In this document: positions 1 through 7,297 of the stretch, piece after piece
Numbering within the stretch: the first letter of the stretch is position 1
How the letters are laid out: each line of letters begins with the position of its first letter
Origin: Gammaproteobacteria bacterium
GTDB taxonomy: Bacteria; Pseudomonadota; Gammaproteobacteria; S012-40
Direction: 5' to 3'
Assembly: GCA_029864945.1 (NCBI GenBank)
Contig: JAOTSL010000058.1
Coordinates: 1-12,772, forward strand
Length of the DNA stretch: 12,772 bases
Notes under the pieces: generated by a model
Told to the model about the DNA's origin: nothing
Database searches by the model: none
Seen by the model: the letters and a program-made list of their open reading frames with translations, nothing else
Program-made: the position numbers and the translations under genes

Positions 1-293
1 GCAACAATAGGCATTGCATAGGCTAGGCGGCCCCAAGATGAATGTCTATTTTTCTTTGTTTTTTGTTGTTCATTTCGTATTTTATTATTCTTAATTCGGT
101 AATTAATTTCACGCAGCACTTCCTGCTCATTAATGGATGATTCAATCGCAGTATTTGAGTATTGAATAGCTTCTAACCTTTTTCTAAGCGCCTCGTTACT
201 ATTTGCAGCGCACTCAAGCTTACGTGCCTCTTCTACCGATAACTCATTAAGCACGTATTGTTCAAGTTTAATGTCTGAATAAATGTCTGCCAT
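1..293 (-). CDS. Anti-sigma-factor-like membrane protein, N-terminal part (cut by window edge)
   Basis: The gene reads leftward from ATG at 293 and stays open to the window edge, giving about 97 residues. It starts four bases after the stop of the sigma factor gene and has a strong ribosome site, AAGGAG, seven bases before the ATG. The product begins MADIYSDIKLEQYVLNELSV and is a charged, mostly helical cytoplasmic segment with an EEARKLE stretch typical of the N-terminal part of membrane anti-sigma factors. No HxxxCxxC zinc motif is visible. Near residue 87, after a basic stretch (KTKKNRHSSWGR), a hydrophobic segment begins (LAYAMPIV), probably the transmembrane anchor. Position directly behind an ECF sigma gene supports an anti-sigma role, binding the sigma factor at the inner membrane. 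The periplasmic or C-terminal part is not in the window, so this is an inference from layout and topology. Confidence 0.62.
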   Translation of the reverse strand, partial: MADIYSDIKLEQYVLNELSVEEARKLECAANSNEALRKRLEAIQYSNTAIESSINEQEVLREINYRIKNNKIRNEQQKTKKNRHSSWGRLAYAMPIV

Positions 294-297
294 ATCT

Positions 298-807
298 TTA
301 CTCCTTAAACGCCTGCAATGACGATTTTAATTGGCGCAATCTTTTCCTTATTCCCGAAACTGACATGCCTACGTGTTCAGCAACTTCGTCTAATGTCATA
401 CCATCATAATAATGTAGAACGGCAATGGTACGCGTTGACTCGGGATGACGTCTGAATAACTTGTCGAGAATATTGCTAGCGACAAGTTGCTCTGTTGAGT
501 CGCTTGCGTTGGCTATGTTAAACAAAATATTTTGCCTTTCAGATTCATCATCATGTTCACTATTACTAAAATCATGTTGAACATATTTTTTATTATCGCG
601 AATAATGTTCAAACAGTGATTAGTCGCAATGCGATAGAGCATTGATGACGGCGCGTCATCAGTTAAGCTATCCTTTCTCTCCATTAGCTTCACAAACACA
701 TCCTGCATTGCATCCATTGCCCTTGCTTCATCTTTAAGCAACTGTCGACAACGCCGCAGTACCATTGCGTTATACCTTTTAAATAAATGTTCTACGTCAA
801 GATCCAA
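298..807 (-). CDS. ECF-family RNA polymerase sigma factor
   Basis: This is a small sigma-70 factor of the extracytoplasmic-function type, with region 2 and region 4 only. Region 2 (core and -10 binding) covers LFKRYNAMVLRRCRQLLKDE through the DAMQDVFVKLMER and YRIATNHCLNIIRD segments. Region 4 (helix-turn-helix, -35 binding) lies near the C terminus, with MTLDEVAEHVGMSVSGIRKR. The frame is open to TTG at 846, but I prefer TTG at 807. It has AAGGA seven bases upstream (815-819), whereas the 846 start has no good ribosome site and would lie upstream of the proposed -10 element at 835-841. This start gives 169 residues, normal for the family. The downstream anti-sigma-like gene follows after four bases. 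A promoter block shared with the divergent barrel gene suggests autoregulation. Family assignment is firm; the stimulus is unknown. Confidence 0.9.
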   Translation of the reverse strand: MDLDVEHLFKRYNAMVLRRCRQLLKDEARAMDAMQDVFVKLMERKDSLTDDAPSSMLYRIATNHCLNIIRDNKKYVQHDFSNSEHDDESERQNILFNIANASDSTEQLVASNILDKLFRRHPESTRTIAVLHYYDGMTLDEVAEHVGMSVSGIRKRLRQLKSSLQAFKE

Positions 808-834
808 GCTCCAATCCTTATCTATATGTTGTTT

Positions 835-862
835 AAACACGGGCAACGCGAAAAACTGTCAC
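835..862 (-). promoter_or_regulatory. Putative ECF-type promoter of the sigma factor operon
   Basis: On the minus strand GTGACAG (862-856) is followed after 14 bases by CGTGTTT (841-835). The same two blocks at the same spacing occur in the opposite direction in front of the gene at 1010. Over 28 aligned bases 22 are identical, including a TTTTC run just after the first block. Transcription would start near 828, placing the AAGGA ribosome site (819-815) and TTG start (807) shortly downstream. The GT-containing -10 block fits ECF promoters, but the sigma specificity is inferred. Confidence 0.55.
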
Positions 863-932
863 TCTTTTTTGTTATTTTTTTGGCGTGTTGTAAGTTTTTG
901 AAATAAATGGTTTTTATTTTATTTAAAATAAA

Positions 933-960
933 GTGACAGATTTTCAGGGTTCGCGTGTTT
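933..960 (+). promoter_or_regulatory. Putative ECF-type promoter of the outer-membrane barrel gene
   Basis: GTGACAG (933-939) and CGTGTTT (954-960) are separated by 14 bases, the same arrangement as the leftward copy at 862-835. Transcription would start near 967, leaving a leader of about 43 bases before the ATG at 1010. The pairing suggests both genes are read by the ECF sigma factor encoded next door. Confidence 0.55.
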
Positions 961-1009
961 GATTAATCAGAAGTCAAATAGTTACATTTAATCAATCTAG
1001 GAGATCAAC

Positions 1010-1591
1010 ATGAAAACGAACGCAACTATAATAACATTAATAGCATTGTTAACTGTATCAGCAAATAGCAATGCTTTTGAACGGGATAGTCTCGTTAAAG
1101 GAACTGAGTATAGCCATGGTGGGTTTGGAGGATTTACCACAAAAACAACTAATCTTAACGGAAAAACTGAGACTATGGTTGGTGGAAAAGGGGCGTGGTT
1201 AGTTAATCATAATGTATATTTGGGCATGGCGGGCTACGGCACAAAAAATAATGTAAATAATACAGAGATGGATATGGGCTACGGTGGTGTGCTTGCAGGT
1301 TATATTTTTAATCCGCAAAAAATATTACATTACAATGTTGAATTGTTAGTGGGTGCTGGTGGGTTAGGGGACAGTAATCATCAGAATAACAACAATTGTG
1401 ATGACCCTAACGGTGATGCCTTTGCAGTTATAGAGCCTGGTGCGAATGTGAGTTTTGCTGTAACCAAGTACTCAGATGTATCCCTTGGTGTATCTTATCG
1501 TTACGTGCAGGAAACAAATCAAGTTAATTTATCAGACTCAGATCTTTCTGGTTGGTCAGTTAACACAAGTATTGTTTTCGGAAAGTTTTAA
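1010..1591 (+). CDS. Small outer-membrane beta-barrel protein (OmpA-like/opacity-like fold)
   Basis: The 193-residue product starts with a clear Sec signal peptide (MKTNATIITLIALLTVSANS, then NA), with cleavage likely after Ala22. The mature part is rich in Gly, Asn and aromatic residues in alternating polar/hydrophobic strands (for example KGAWLVNHNVYLGMAGYG and VSLGVSYRYVQ). It ends in a strand with a terminal Phe (VNTSIVFGKF), the usual signal for outer-membrane assembly. Size and strand pattern suggest an eight-stranded barrel, but the family is not certain. The ATG has AGGAG six bases upstream. It is divergent from the ECF sigma factor and shares its promoter type, so it is probably an envelope-stress or adaptation target. 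A loop near residues 124-135 is rich in Asn and Asp and holds the only Cys of the mature protein. The role in the membrane is unknown. Confidence 0.75.
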   Translation: MKTNATIITLIALLTVSANSNAFERDSLVKGTEYSHGGFGGFTTKTTNLNGKTETMVGGKGAWLVNHNVYLGMAGYGTKNNVNNTEMDMGYGGVLAGYIFNPQKILHYNVELLVGAGGLGDSNHQNNNNCDDPNGDAFAVIEPGANVSFAVTKYSDVSLGVSYRYVQETNQVNLSDSDLSGWSVNTSIVFGKF

Positions 1592-1625
1592 AACATTAAC
1601 CCATAATTCTATCCAATCTCATTAA

Positions 1626-1661
1626 AAATTTACTAAGCAGAAAGTTTTGCTTAGTAAATTT
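1626..1661. terminator. Perfect 14-bp hairpin after the barrel gene
   Basis: AAATTTACTAAGCA (1626-1639) pairs perfectly with TGCTTAGTAAATTT (1648-1661) around an eight-base loop. It sits 34 bases after the barrel stop codon. The arms end in AAA and TTT, so it could work in either direction, although the following CGTTAGTTT is a poor U-tract. It is best read as the terminator of the barrel gene. Confidence 0.6.
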
Positions 1662-1697
1662 CGTTAGTTTAACAAATACCGGTCACTAAAAAATAAT

Positions 1698-1727
1698 TTG
1701 ACGTATTGAACTTATATATCGGCTAAT
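1698..1727 (+). promoter_or_regulatory. Possible sigma-70 promoter for the receiver-HDOD gene
   Basis: TTGACG (1698-1703) matches five of six -35 bases and is followed after 18 bases by GCTAAT (1722-1727), four of six -10 bases. It lies about 105 bases before the HDOD start in a 241-base intergenic stretch. A weak GGTATT/AATACC hairpin (1778-1783 and 1795-1800) follows in the leader. No other gene is visible between 1592 and 1832. Confidence 0.3.
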
Positions 1728-1832
1728 TCTGCGAAAACATAGTTGGGCAACGGTGATGATTACGATACTAAAGGTCGGGTATTTAGTTGCCGATAATACC
1801 TAAAATGGCGACTTCATTAAGTTGATTATACT

Positions 1833-3155
1833 TTGGGCGACGAAATAACTAAAAATATCCTACTTTTGGATGCTGATCTCAGTAATCAGGCATTCCTAGG
1901 CTCATTTTTTACAAAAACCGGGTTTACGGTTGTATTTGTAAAAAATGAAGCAGAGGCACTTTCGGAGTTGAGCGCAAAACCATTCTTGCTGATCCTCATT
2001 GATATTTTTACTAGTGACCTAGCCGGAGTTGCTTCATTACAAAATATCATCAAAGCGACCACTAACAAAACACCTATTGTTGTAATTAGTGAGGCAAATT
2101 CAAAGGATTTGGTCGAAAATTGTATTAAATCGGGTGCAAAAGACTTTATTGCTAAGCCAATAAATGTCGAAAAATTTGTTAGGCACGTTGGCAAGCTTGT
2201 AAGGTTGAAAACGTCAAAATCAGCGAGCCCCGCATTAAAGCCGAACGTCGCAACAAAGTCAAAAATCGATAAGCATAATGAGAAAAAAGGCGAGAAAGAG
2301 GACGAGAAAAAAGGCGGGTCAAAAAGTTTAATAGAGGAGCTGGTAGATCGTCTGAAACATGACAAGCTTGATTTTTCTGTTATGCCGCAGATGGGTTATA
2401 AGATCATAGAGTTGTTACGTGATGAAAAAACGCCGTTAGATAAAGTGAATGAGCTTATTGAAAAAGACCCAGGTATATTTTCACGGATATTGAAAGCAGC
2501 CAATTCTGCAGTATATGCCGCAGGCAAACCTGTTTATACACCAAAAGAAGCCATTCAAAGAATAGGCGTTCGCAGAACGATTGATTATACGCTAATTATT
2601 AGTAGTGCCAGATTATTCAAAAACCCCAACCCCGCATTTGATAATATTTTAAAAGATGTTTTAGGCCATTCACTTTGCGCTGGAATATGTGCAAGGGAGA
2701 TCGGGAATATTATAAAATACCCGGAAGTTGATCATCTTTTTGCATTCGGTTTGTTGCATGATATTGGGAAAGTATTGTTACTAAGGATATTAAATGAGAT
2801 TGAAAAAGAGAGAAAGTTAGATAATGAAGAAGATCTAGTAAACCTGCTTGATAAGCTCCACACAAAATTCGGTGCATCGTTAATGAAAAAGTGGAATTTC
2901 CCCAATGAATTTCATGAGGCCGTGTTATTTCATCACGACAAAACGGGCCATTCAAAACGCCTGGCATCAACAGTTATTACGTCGCTTGCTAATATTCTAG
3001 CAAGAGAAGTTGACGATGCTACGATTAATGAAAATACTAATAAATTATTGAGTTTACCTCAGGTAAAGTTATTGGGTATTAGAGCAAATAGTTTTGACGA
3101 TTTTGTAAAGAGGGTGAATTCAGAAAAAGAAGTGTTGGCGAGCTTAATTGATTAG
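1833..3155 (+). CDS. Response regulator with receiver and HDOD domains
   Basis: The 440-residue protein has an N-terminal CheY-like receiver (about 7-126) with acidic residues Asp13/Asp15, phosphoacceptor Asp57 (LILIDIF), Ser86 and Lys108 (AKPI), so it should be phosphorylatable. A Lys/Glu-rich linker (about 127-165) leads to an HDOD domain (about 166-380). That domain keeps an His-Asp pair in GLLHDIGK (309-310), but HDOD proteins are generally not proven hydrolases and act as signalling or scaffold modules. The start is TTG with no good ribosome site. An in-frame stop at 1818-1820 rules out a longer protein, and later starts would remove the first receiver strand. No kinase is adjacent. It converges on the motor operon with 31 bases between stops, so it may belong to the same control network, but this is inference from position only. 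Confidence 0.85.
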   Translation: MGDEITKNILLLDADLSNQAFLGSFFTKTGFTVVFVKNEAEALSELSAKPFLLILIDIFTSDLAGVASLQNIIKATTNKTPIVVISEANSKDLVENCIKSGAKDFIAKPINVEKFVRHVGKLVRLKTSKSASPALKPNVATKSKIDKHNEKKGEKEDEKKGGSKSLIEELVDRLKHDKLDFSVMPQMGYKIIELLRDEKTPLDKVNELIEKDPGIFSRILKAANSAVYAAGKPVYTPKEAIQRIGVRRTIDYTLIISSARLFKNPNPAFDNILKDVLGHSLCAGICAREIGNIIKYPEVDHLFAFGLLHDIGKVLLLRILNEIEKERKLDNEEDLVNLLDKLHTKFGASLMKKWNFPNEFHEAVLFHHDKTGHSKRLASTVITSLANILAREVDDATINENTNKLLSLPQVKLLGIRANSFDDFVKRVNSEKEVLASLID

Positions 3156-3186
3156 ATTGTGACTCATTATTTACTAGAGTAGGAAA

Positions 3187-4398
3187 CTAGCCATGCCCGG
3201 TGCTGGAAAGACTAAACATAGGTAAAAATATTGAAAGCGCCATAATAAGTACAATCGAACCGAGAACAACGAGCATTAGCGGCTGTAGTATGGCGGTAAA
3301 TTTGTCAATTGACTCATCAACTTTTTCTTTAAGATAACCGTGGACGTTTGAAATCATCGTGTCCAGTTGCCCAGAATTTTCTCCAGCTGCGGTTAGTTGG
3401 ATCATTAATTTTGGAAAATAATCATATGGCGCCATGGCATCAGAGAGACGGTCACCCTCACGTACTTTTTCAATCACTTTTGACAACAGTGGCTTTAGTG
3501 TCGAGTTTTTAACTGAGTTTCTCGTCAATAGTAATGCTTGCATTATCGGCATGCCGGATGCCATCAGTGAACTTAATGTTTGAGTAAACTCAGCGAGCGA
3601 ACTATTAATTACGATGTGTTTTACGAAAGGAATATTTAGTTTTGCTCTATCAATAACCCGGCGTCCGAAATCCGACTTATAAAAGATAAATATCGCTAAA
3701 ATCACACAAACAATTCCAGTTGGAAAAGCAACTTTATTAGCGAGAATAAAGTCACTGACTGTAATCATAACTTGTGTGCTAGCGGGTAGTGTTGCACCAA
3801 CTTTAAGAAAAATAGCAGAAAATTTTGGGAAAACAAATAGCAATACGCCGGTCATTACACCAAGTCCAAGTACAATCATGCTTAACATATAGTTTGTTAA
3901 TTTTTTTATTTTTTTTCTCAGAGCGCGCTTCTCCTCCAATACATTAACAATATTGTCAAAAGCTAGATCTAGGTTTCCAGACCCTTCACCAACTAAAATC
4001 ATACTGACTATCAAATCGTCAAAGATGATGTGGTGGTGACCCATTGCCTCAGAAAGAGATAGGCCGTTAACCAGTGCTTGACGTATGTGCTCTAACACAA
4101 TGGCTAATCTTTTATCTTCTGTTTGGCCGAGTACCATGTCAAGGCTTTGAAACAATGGAAGACCTGATTTAAGAAGAAATTTAAGTTGACTGAAGAATAG
4201 TAAGGTGGCATCCGGGTCGACACCAATATACTTATCAAAAAAGTTACCCTGTTTATTTTGTTTTATCTCTGAGATGCTTAGAATAGACGCGTCATTTTCT
4301 GAAAGAAGCATCAGGCAGCTGTGCCGATCTTCGGCAAATGTTTTACCTTTAAGACGTCTTCCTTCACTGCTTATAAGTTCATAGCTAAATTGCGGCAA
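3187..4398 (-). CDS. GspF/PilC-family inner-membrane platform protein
   Basis: This 403-residue polytopic protein is the inner-membrane platform of type II secretion and type IV pilus machines, which couples the assembly ATPase to pilin insertion. It has two related T2SSF repeats (about 66-190 and 268-392), each with the family signature: GEGSGNLD near 137-144 and GENSGQLD near 339-346. Membrane segments are near 170-190, 223-240 and 370-393. The N-terminal segment (1-60) matches the short cytoplasmic head of the family. It starts with TTG directly after the TAA of the ATPase gene. GGGAG near the end of that gene serves as ribosome site, so translation is coupled. It is the last gene of the leftward operon, and length is normal. 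Whether the partner machine is a secretion system or a pilus cannot be told from this protein. Confidence 0.9.
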   Translation of the reverse strand: MPQFSYELISSEGRRLKGKTFAEDRHSCLMLLSENDASILSISEIKQNKQGNFFDKYIGVDPDATLLFFSQLKFLLKSGLPLFQSLDMVLGQTEDKRLAIVLEHIRQALVNGLSLSEAMGHHHIIFDDLIVSMILVGEGSGNLDLAFDNIVNVLEEKRALRKKIKKLTNYMLSMIVLGLGVMTGVLLFVFPKFSAIFLKVGATLPASTQVMITVSDFILANKVAFPTGIVCVILAIFIFYKSDFGRRVIDRAKLNIPFVKHIVINSSLAEFTQTLSSLMASGMPIMQALLLTRNSVKNSTLKPLLSKVIEKVREGDRLSDAMAPYDYFPKLMIQLTAAGENSGQLDTMISNVHGYLKEKVDESIDKFTAILQPLMLVVLGSIVLIMALSIFLPMFSLSSTGHG

Positions 4399-6075
4399 TT
4401 AACTATCTCCCGCTACGCGCAGTATCTCTTCAATGCTGGTTATGCCGGATATTACTCTTTGAATACCATCGGCCTGCAAGGTTAACATCCCTTGAGAAAC
4501 CGCCAGGTCACGTATTTCATTACTGGATTTTCCTTCAACGATTAACGTGCGTATTTCATTGGTTGGTTCCATTAGTTCGTATATTCCCGCGCGCCCTTTG
4601 TATCCTGTTCTTCCGCACGCGCGACAGCCAGTCGCTTGATAAAATGTATATTTGGTTTCAGCATCAAGCCCTAATCGTTTTATAAGACTGGATTCCGGCG
4701 TATAGGATTTTTTACATTTTGGACAAAGTCGTCTCACGAGTCGTTGCGCTAAAACACCCAACAGAGATGACGCGAGCAAAAAAGGTTCAACGCCCATTTC
4801 GACCAGCCGTACTACTGCGCCTGGCGCACTATTTGTGTGAAGAGTACTAAGCACCAAATGACCCGTAAGTGCTGCCTGTATGGATATTTCAGCGGTTTCA
4901 CTGTCTCTAATTTCCCCAATCATCACAATGTCGGGGTCTTGCCGCATCATCGCACGTAAACCTTTGGCAAATGTTAGTCCGGCTTTAACATTTACTTGCC
5001 CTTGGTTAACGGTGTCCAAATCAAACTCGACAGGATCTTCCATGGTGATAATATTTACTTTAGGGGTGTTAACTTTATTAAGTACGGAATAAAGTGTGGT
5101 AGTTTTTCCGCTACCAGTGGGGCCTGTTACTAAAAATATTCCATGCGGTTGTTTAATTATTTTAAGTAGAAGCTCTAGAGAGTCTCCCGTTATCCCGAGT
5201 TGAGAGATATCGACATTGGCACTTTCCTTGTCAAGAATTCGAAATACCATTTTTTCGCCGTGCATAGCCGGGAAAGTAGAAACGCGTAAATCAATTGGTC
5301 GTGTTTTTACTGTTATACGCAGTCGACCGTCTTGTGGTATTCGTTTTTCAGCTATGTCAAGAGAGCACATTAGTTTTGCCGATGAGATTAATGCGGCCTG
5401 GTATTTTTTTTCGTATGTAAACGTTTCTTGTAAAATTCCATCTATCCTGAGACGAACCCGTAATCGAGTTTCCAAAGGCTCTAAATGAATATCACTCGCC
5501 CCGGTATTTACTGCCTGAATAATCATGAGTTTAATTATTTGTGAGATGGGGCCTTCTATGGTTTTTGTTTCGGCGATTTTTGATGACGCAACCTCAGTCT
5601 GAGCGTCTAATTGATCTTGTTCGGTATTTTTCAGAAGTTCACTTATTTTTCCGAATACGCCAAAATAAGTTTCAATTGCCTGATGTATGTCATCTACGTT
5701 ACTTAAAACAGTTTCTACTCGGCAATGGGAGTGAAGTTCAACTGATTCAATGGCCTCAATATCCATTGGGTTACTAGTTGCAATTGATATGGTATTTCCT
5801 GTTTTTATGACAGGAATAATGTTGTAGTCACGTGCGACGTTTTCAGGTACCAAGCTAATGGCATCAAGTGCGATTGGGAAGGTATTTAAATCGATAATTC
5901 GCAGGCCATACATCTTGCTTTTGGCTAGTATAATATCTTTACTTGAGAGGTATTTGTTTTTGGTCAGTATTTTTTCAAGGGGCGAGTTTGTTTCTAAAGC
6001 TTCTTTTTTTGCTTTTTCTAACTTTTTTTCGCTGAGAATATTTTCGCGAATAAGTATGTTTTCTAACGTGTTCAT
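4399..6075 (-). CDS. GspE/PilB-family assembly ATPase
   Basis: The 558-residue hexameric ATPase powers pilin or pseudopilin assembly from the cytoplasmic face. The N-terminal region (about 1-140) is of the MshEN/GspE-N type. The catalytic domain has Walker A GPTGSGKT (318-325), an Asp box around EDPVEF (346-351), Walker B with IVMIGEIRD (383-391) and a His box, TGHLVLSTLHTN (404-415). A four-cysteine zinc site is complete (Cys451, 454, 484, 487), as in GspE and PilB and unlike PilT retraction ATPases. The ATG has no strong ribosome site nearby; AAGGGA is about 15 bases away. It follows the CheX-like gene by 32 bases and is followed directly by the platform protein. In the N domain the Gly residues of the c-di-GMP-binding MshEN repeats appear replaced (TLENILIRENIL and SPLEKILTKNKYL), so nucleotide binding there is doubtful. 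Confidence 0.93.
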   Translation of the reverse strand: MNTLENILIRENILSEKKLEKAKKEALETNSPLEKILTKNKYLSSKDIILAKSKMYGLRIIDLNTFPIALDAISLVPENVARDYNIIPVIKTGNTISIATSNPMDIEAIESVELHSHCRVETVLSNVDDIHQAIETYFGVFGKISELLKNTEQDQLDAQTEVASSKIAETKTIEGPISQIIKLMIIQAVNTGASDIHLEPLETRLRVRLRIDGILQETFTYEKKYQAALISSAKLMCSLDIAEKRIPQDGRLRITVKTRPIDLRVSTFPAMHGEKMVFRILDKESANVDISQLGITGDSLELLLKIIKQPHGIFLVTGPTGSGKTTTLYSVLNKVNTPKVNIITMEDPVEFDLDTVNQGQVNVKAGLTFAKGLRAMMRQDPDIVMIGEIRDSETAEISIQAALTGHLVLSTLHTNSAPGAVVRLVEMGVEPFLLASSLLGVLAQRLVRRLCPKCKKSYTPESSLIKRLGLDAETKYTFYQATGCRACGRTGYKGRAGIYELMEPTNEIRTLIVEGKSSNEIRDLAVSQGMLTLQADGIQRVISGITSIEEILRVAGDS

Positions 6076-6107
6076 TATTTCAAATAAAGTCCCTTATTTT
6101 CTTGCGA

Positions 6108-6584
6108 TTAGTAAAACGCAATATCAAGCTCCATATTACCGACTTGAGTGTATATAGGTACAGTTACAGGATATGGACACTGCAGCGTGCCAATTGGCTC
6201 GCTACCACCGTATTTTAGTTTTACAGGAGACATTTTGACATTTTTTTTATTTTTCTCTAGTTCATGTAGTGCTGACCCAAGAATTAAATTCATAAGCTCG
6301 CTAAGCGCACTTTGCGCATCTTCATCAAATGTATCAACTGCTGCTCCTGTCATTCTTTCGGCAATTTCAATGGCGCTGTCTACAGACATTCCGAGTAGAA
6401 CTCGTCCTTCGTAATCGCCAGACAGTAGGCTGTAAATTTCCACTTCGTATTGAGATAGCTTCAGTTTTTCCATGTATACGTTACCAAGTGAGAGAGGTTG
6501 ATCAGTGTCAAGTGAGAACTGTGAAAATACATTGATGCTAGATTCAACAAATGTGTTAACTGTTTGTGCGTTTAATTTAATCAT
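6108..6584 (-). CDS. CheX-like chemotaxis phosphatase
   Basis: This 158-residue cytoplasmic protein resembles CheX, a phosphatase that removes phosphate from CheY. The central helix carries the family catalytic ExxN motif in SELMN, with Glu96 and Asn99, followed by LILGSAL. The flanking strands (VEIYSLLSGDYEGRVLLGMS and the C-terminal VPIYTQVGNMELDIAF) fit the CheX/CheC fold. Only one ExxN helix is present, as in CheX and unlike CheC. It begins six bases after the stop of a CheY-like receiver gene and precedes the assembly ATPase gene by 32 bases. The natural reading is that it resets the adjacent receiver and so shortens a signal to the machine. An alternative is a CheX-fold protein acting only as a binding partner. 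The ribosome site is weak, suggesting coupling to the upstream gene. Confidence 0.85.
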   Translation of the reverse strand: MIKLNAQTVNTFVESSINVFSQFSLDTDQPLSLGNVYMEKLKLSQYEVEIYSLLSGDYEGRVLLGMSVDSAIEIAERMTGAAVDTFDEDAQSALSELMNLILGSALHELEKNKKNVKMSPVKLKYGGSEPIGTLQCPYPVTVPIYTQVGNMELDIAFY

Positions 6585-6590
6585 ATCTAA

Positions 6591-6965
6591 TTAACTTAAC
6601 GCTGATTCAATATTTTGAAACAGTAAATTATTGTCTATCGGTTTTGTAACTACGCCAATCGCACCTACTTTTCGAGCTTGTTCGATTTTGTCTTCTTGCC
6701 CGAGTGAGCTGATCATTATAACTTTGGCCTGAGCATCTATCTCAATTATTTTTTGTACTGCTGTTAACCCATCCATTTCCGGCATGATCATATCCATAGT
6801 AACGAGATCAGGAGTATGTTCCTGATACATCGCAATTGCTTCGACGCCACTTCCTGCTTCAGCAATTACCAGGTATCCGTTATCTTCTAATATTTTAGTT
6901 AACATCTTTCGCATATAAGATGTGTCATCTACTACTAATATTCGGTTGTTTTCTGGCGCACTCAT
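6591..6965 (-). CDS. Single-domain CheY-like response regulator
   Basis: This is a stand-alone receiver of 124 residues with all phosphorylation residues. Numbered from the upstream ATG at 6983 these are Asp19/Asp20 (VVDD), phosphoacceptor Asp64 (TMDMIMPEMDG), Ser92 (ISSLGQ) and Lys114 (TKPID). The VTMDMIMPEMDG and SSLGQ segments look like CheY proteins that work with CheX or CheC. The frame also has an ATG at 6983, but that one lacks a ribosome site, whereas ATG 6965 has GGGGA nine bases upstream; I chose 6965. It has no output domain, so it should act by binding a partner. It heads an operon with a CheX-like phosphatase, the assembly ATPase and the platform protein, so a partner within the machine is likely. 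No kinase gene is visible. Confidence 0.9.
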   Translation of the reverse strand: MSAPENNRILVVDDTSYMRKMLTKILEDNGYLVIAEAGSGVEAIAMYQEHTPDLVTMDMIMPEMDGLTAVQKIIEIDAQAKVIMISSLGQEDKIEQARKVGAIGVVTKPIDNNLLFQNIESALS

Positions 6966-6997
6966 ATTGTTTAATCCCCACATTTTAGTTGTATAAA

Positions 6998-7003
6998 ATT
7001 ATA
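6998..7003 (-). promoter_or_regulatory. Candidate -10 box for the CheY/CheX/ATPase/platform operon
   Basis: TATAAT reads leftward at 7003-6998, about 33 bases before the preferred start at 6965. No good -35 element lies 16-18 bases upstream, so activation would need a regulator or the box is chance in AT-rich DNA. One copy of the decamer TTAATAGTTA lies just upstream at 7011-7020 and a second at 7093-7102. Confidence 0.3.
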
Positions 7004-7297
7004 TTGAACGTTAATAGTTATCATTAAATGCAATAGAAATTAACGCTAAATTACAATTGTATTTCGGCGTACTGTTATCAATCTTTAACTAATTAATAGT
7101 TACATTTTATTTTCTAATTTTGGCGTCACGATGAGTTGTTTTTAAAATAATATACTGTACAGATACTAGTGAATTTGTAGCCCCTGTAACCGTATATTAA
7201 TATTGATTAAATAATTTCGTGGGTTATTTTTTGTCTGCAGTTTATATAAATAAATAATTTTTAGTTTAATTATATTGTGTTTTCCTTTTTTTAAATT

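Noticed and set aside
1805..1825. Six-codon leader frame ATG...TGA just before the HDOD start
   Set aside because: No ribosome site and no sign of attenuation; it is probably chance.
1886..2365. Long open frame on the minus strand inside the receiver-HDOD gene
   Set aside because: Its translation is low-complexity (Ser/Phe-rich) antisense of the Lys-rich linker, while the plus-strand frame shows clear receiver and HDOD domains.
3156..3186. Terminator between the convergent HDOD and platform genes
   Set aside because: Only a four-base ACTC/GAGT pairing is visible and no T-run, too weak to call.
7120..7140. Sigma-54 type promoter around TTTTGGCGTCACGATGAG
   Set aside because: The GG and GC elements do not fit the -24/-12 spacing and the TTGC part is missing.
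7153..7160. CTGTACAG palindrome resembling a LexA site
   Set aside because: An SOS box needs CTG and CAG separated by ten bases; here only two bases separate them.
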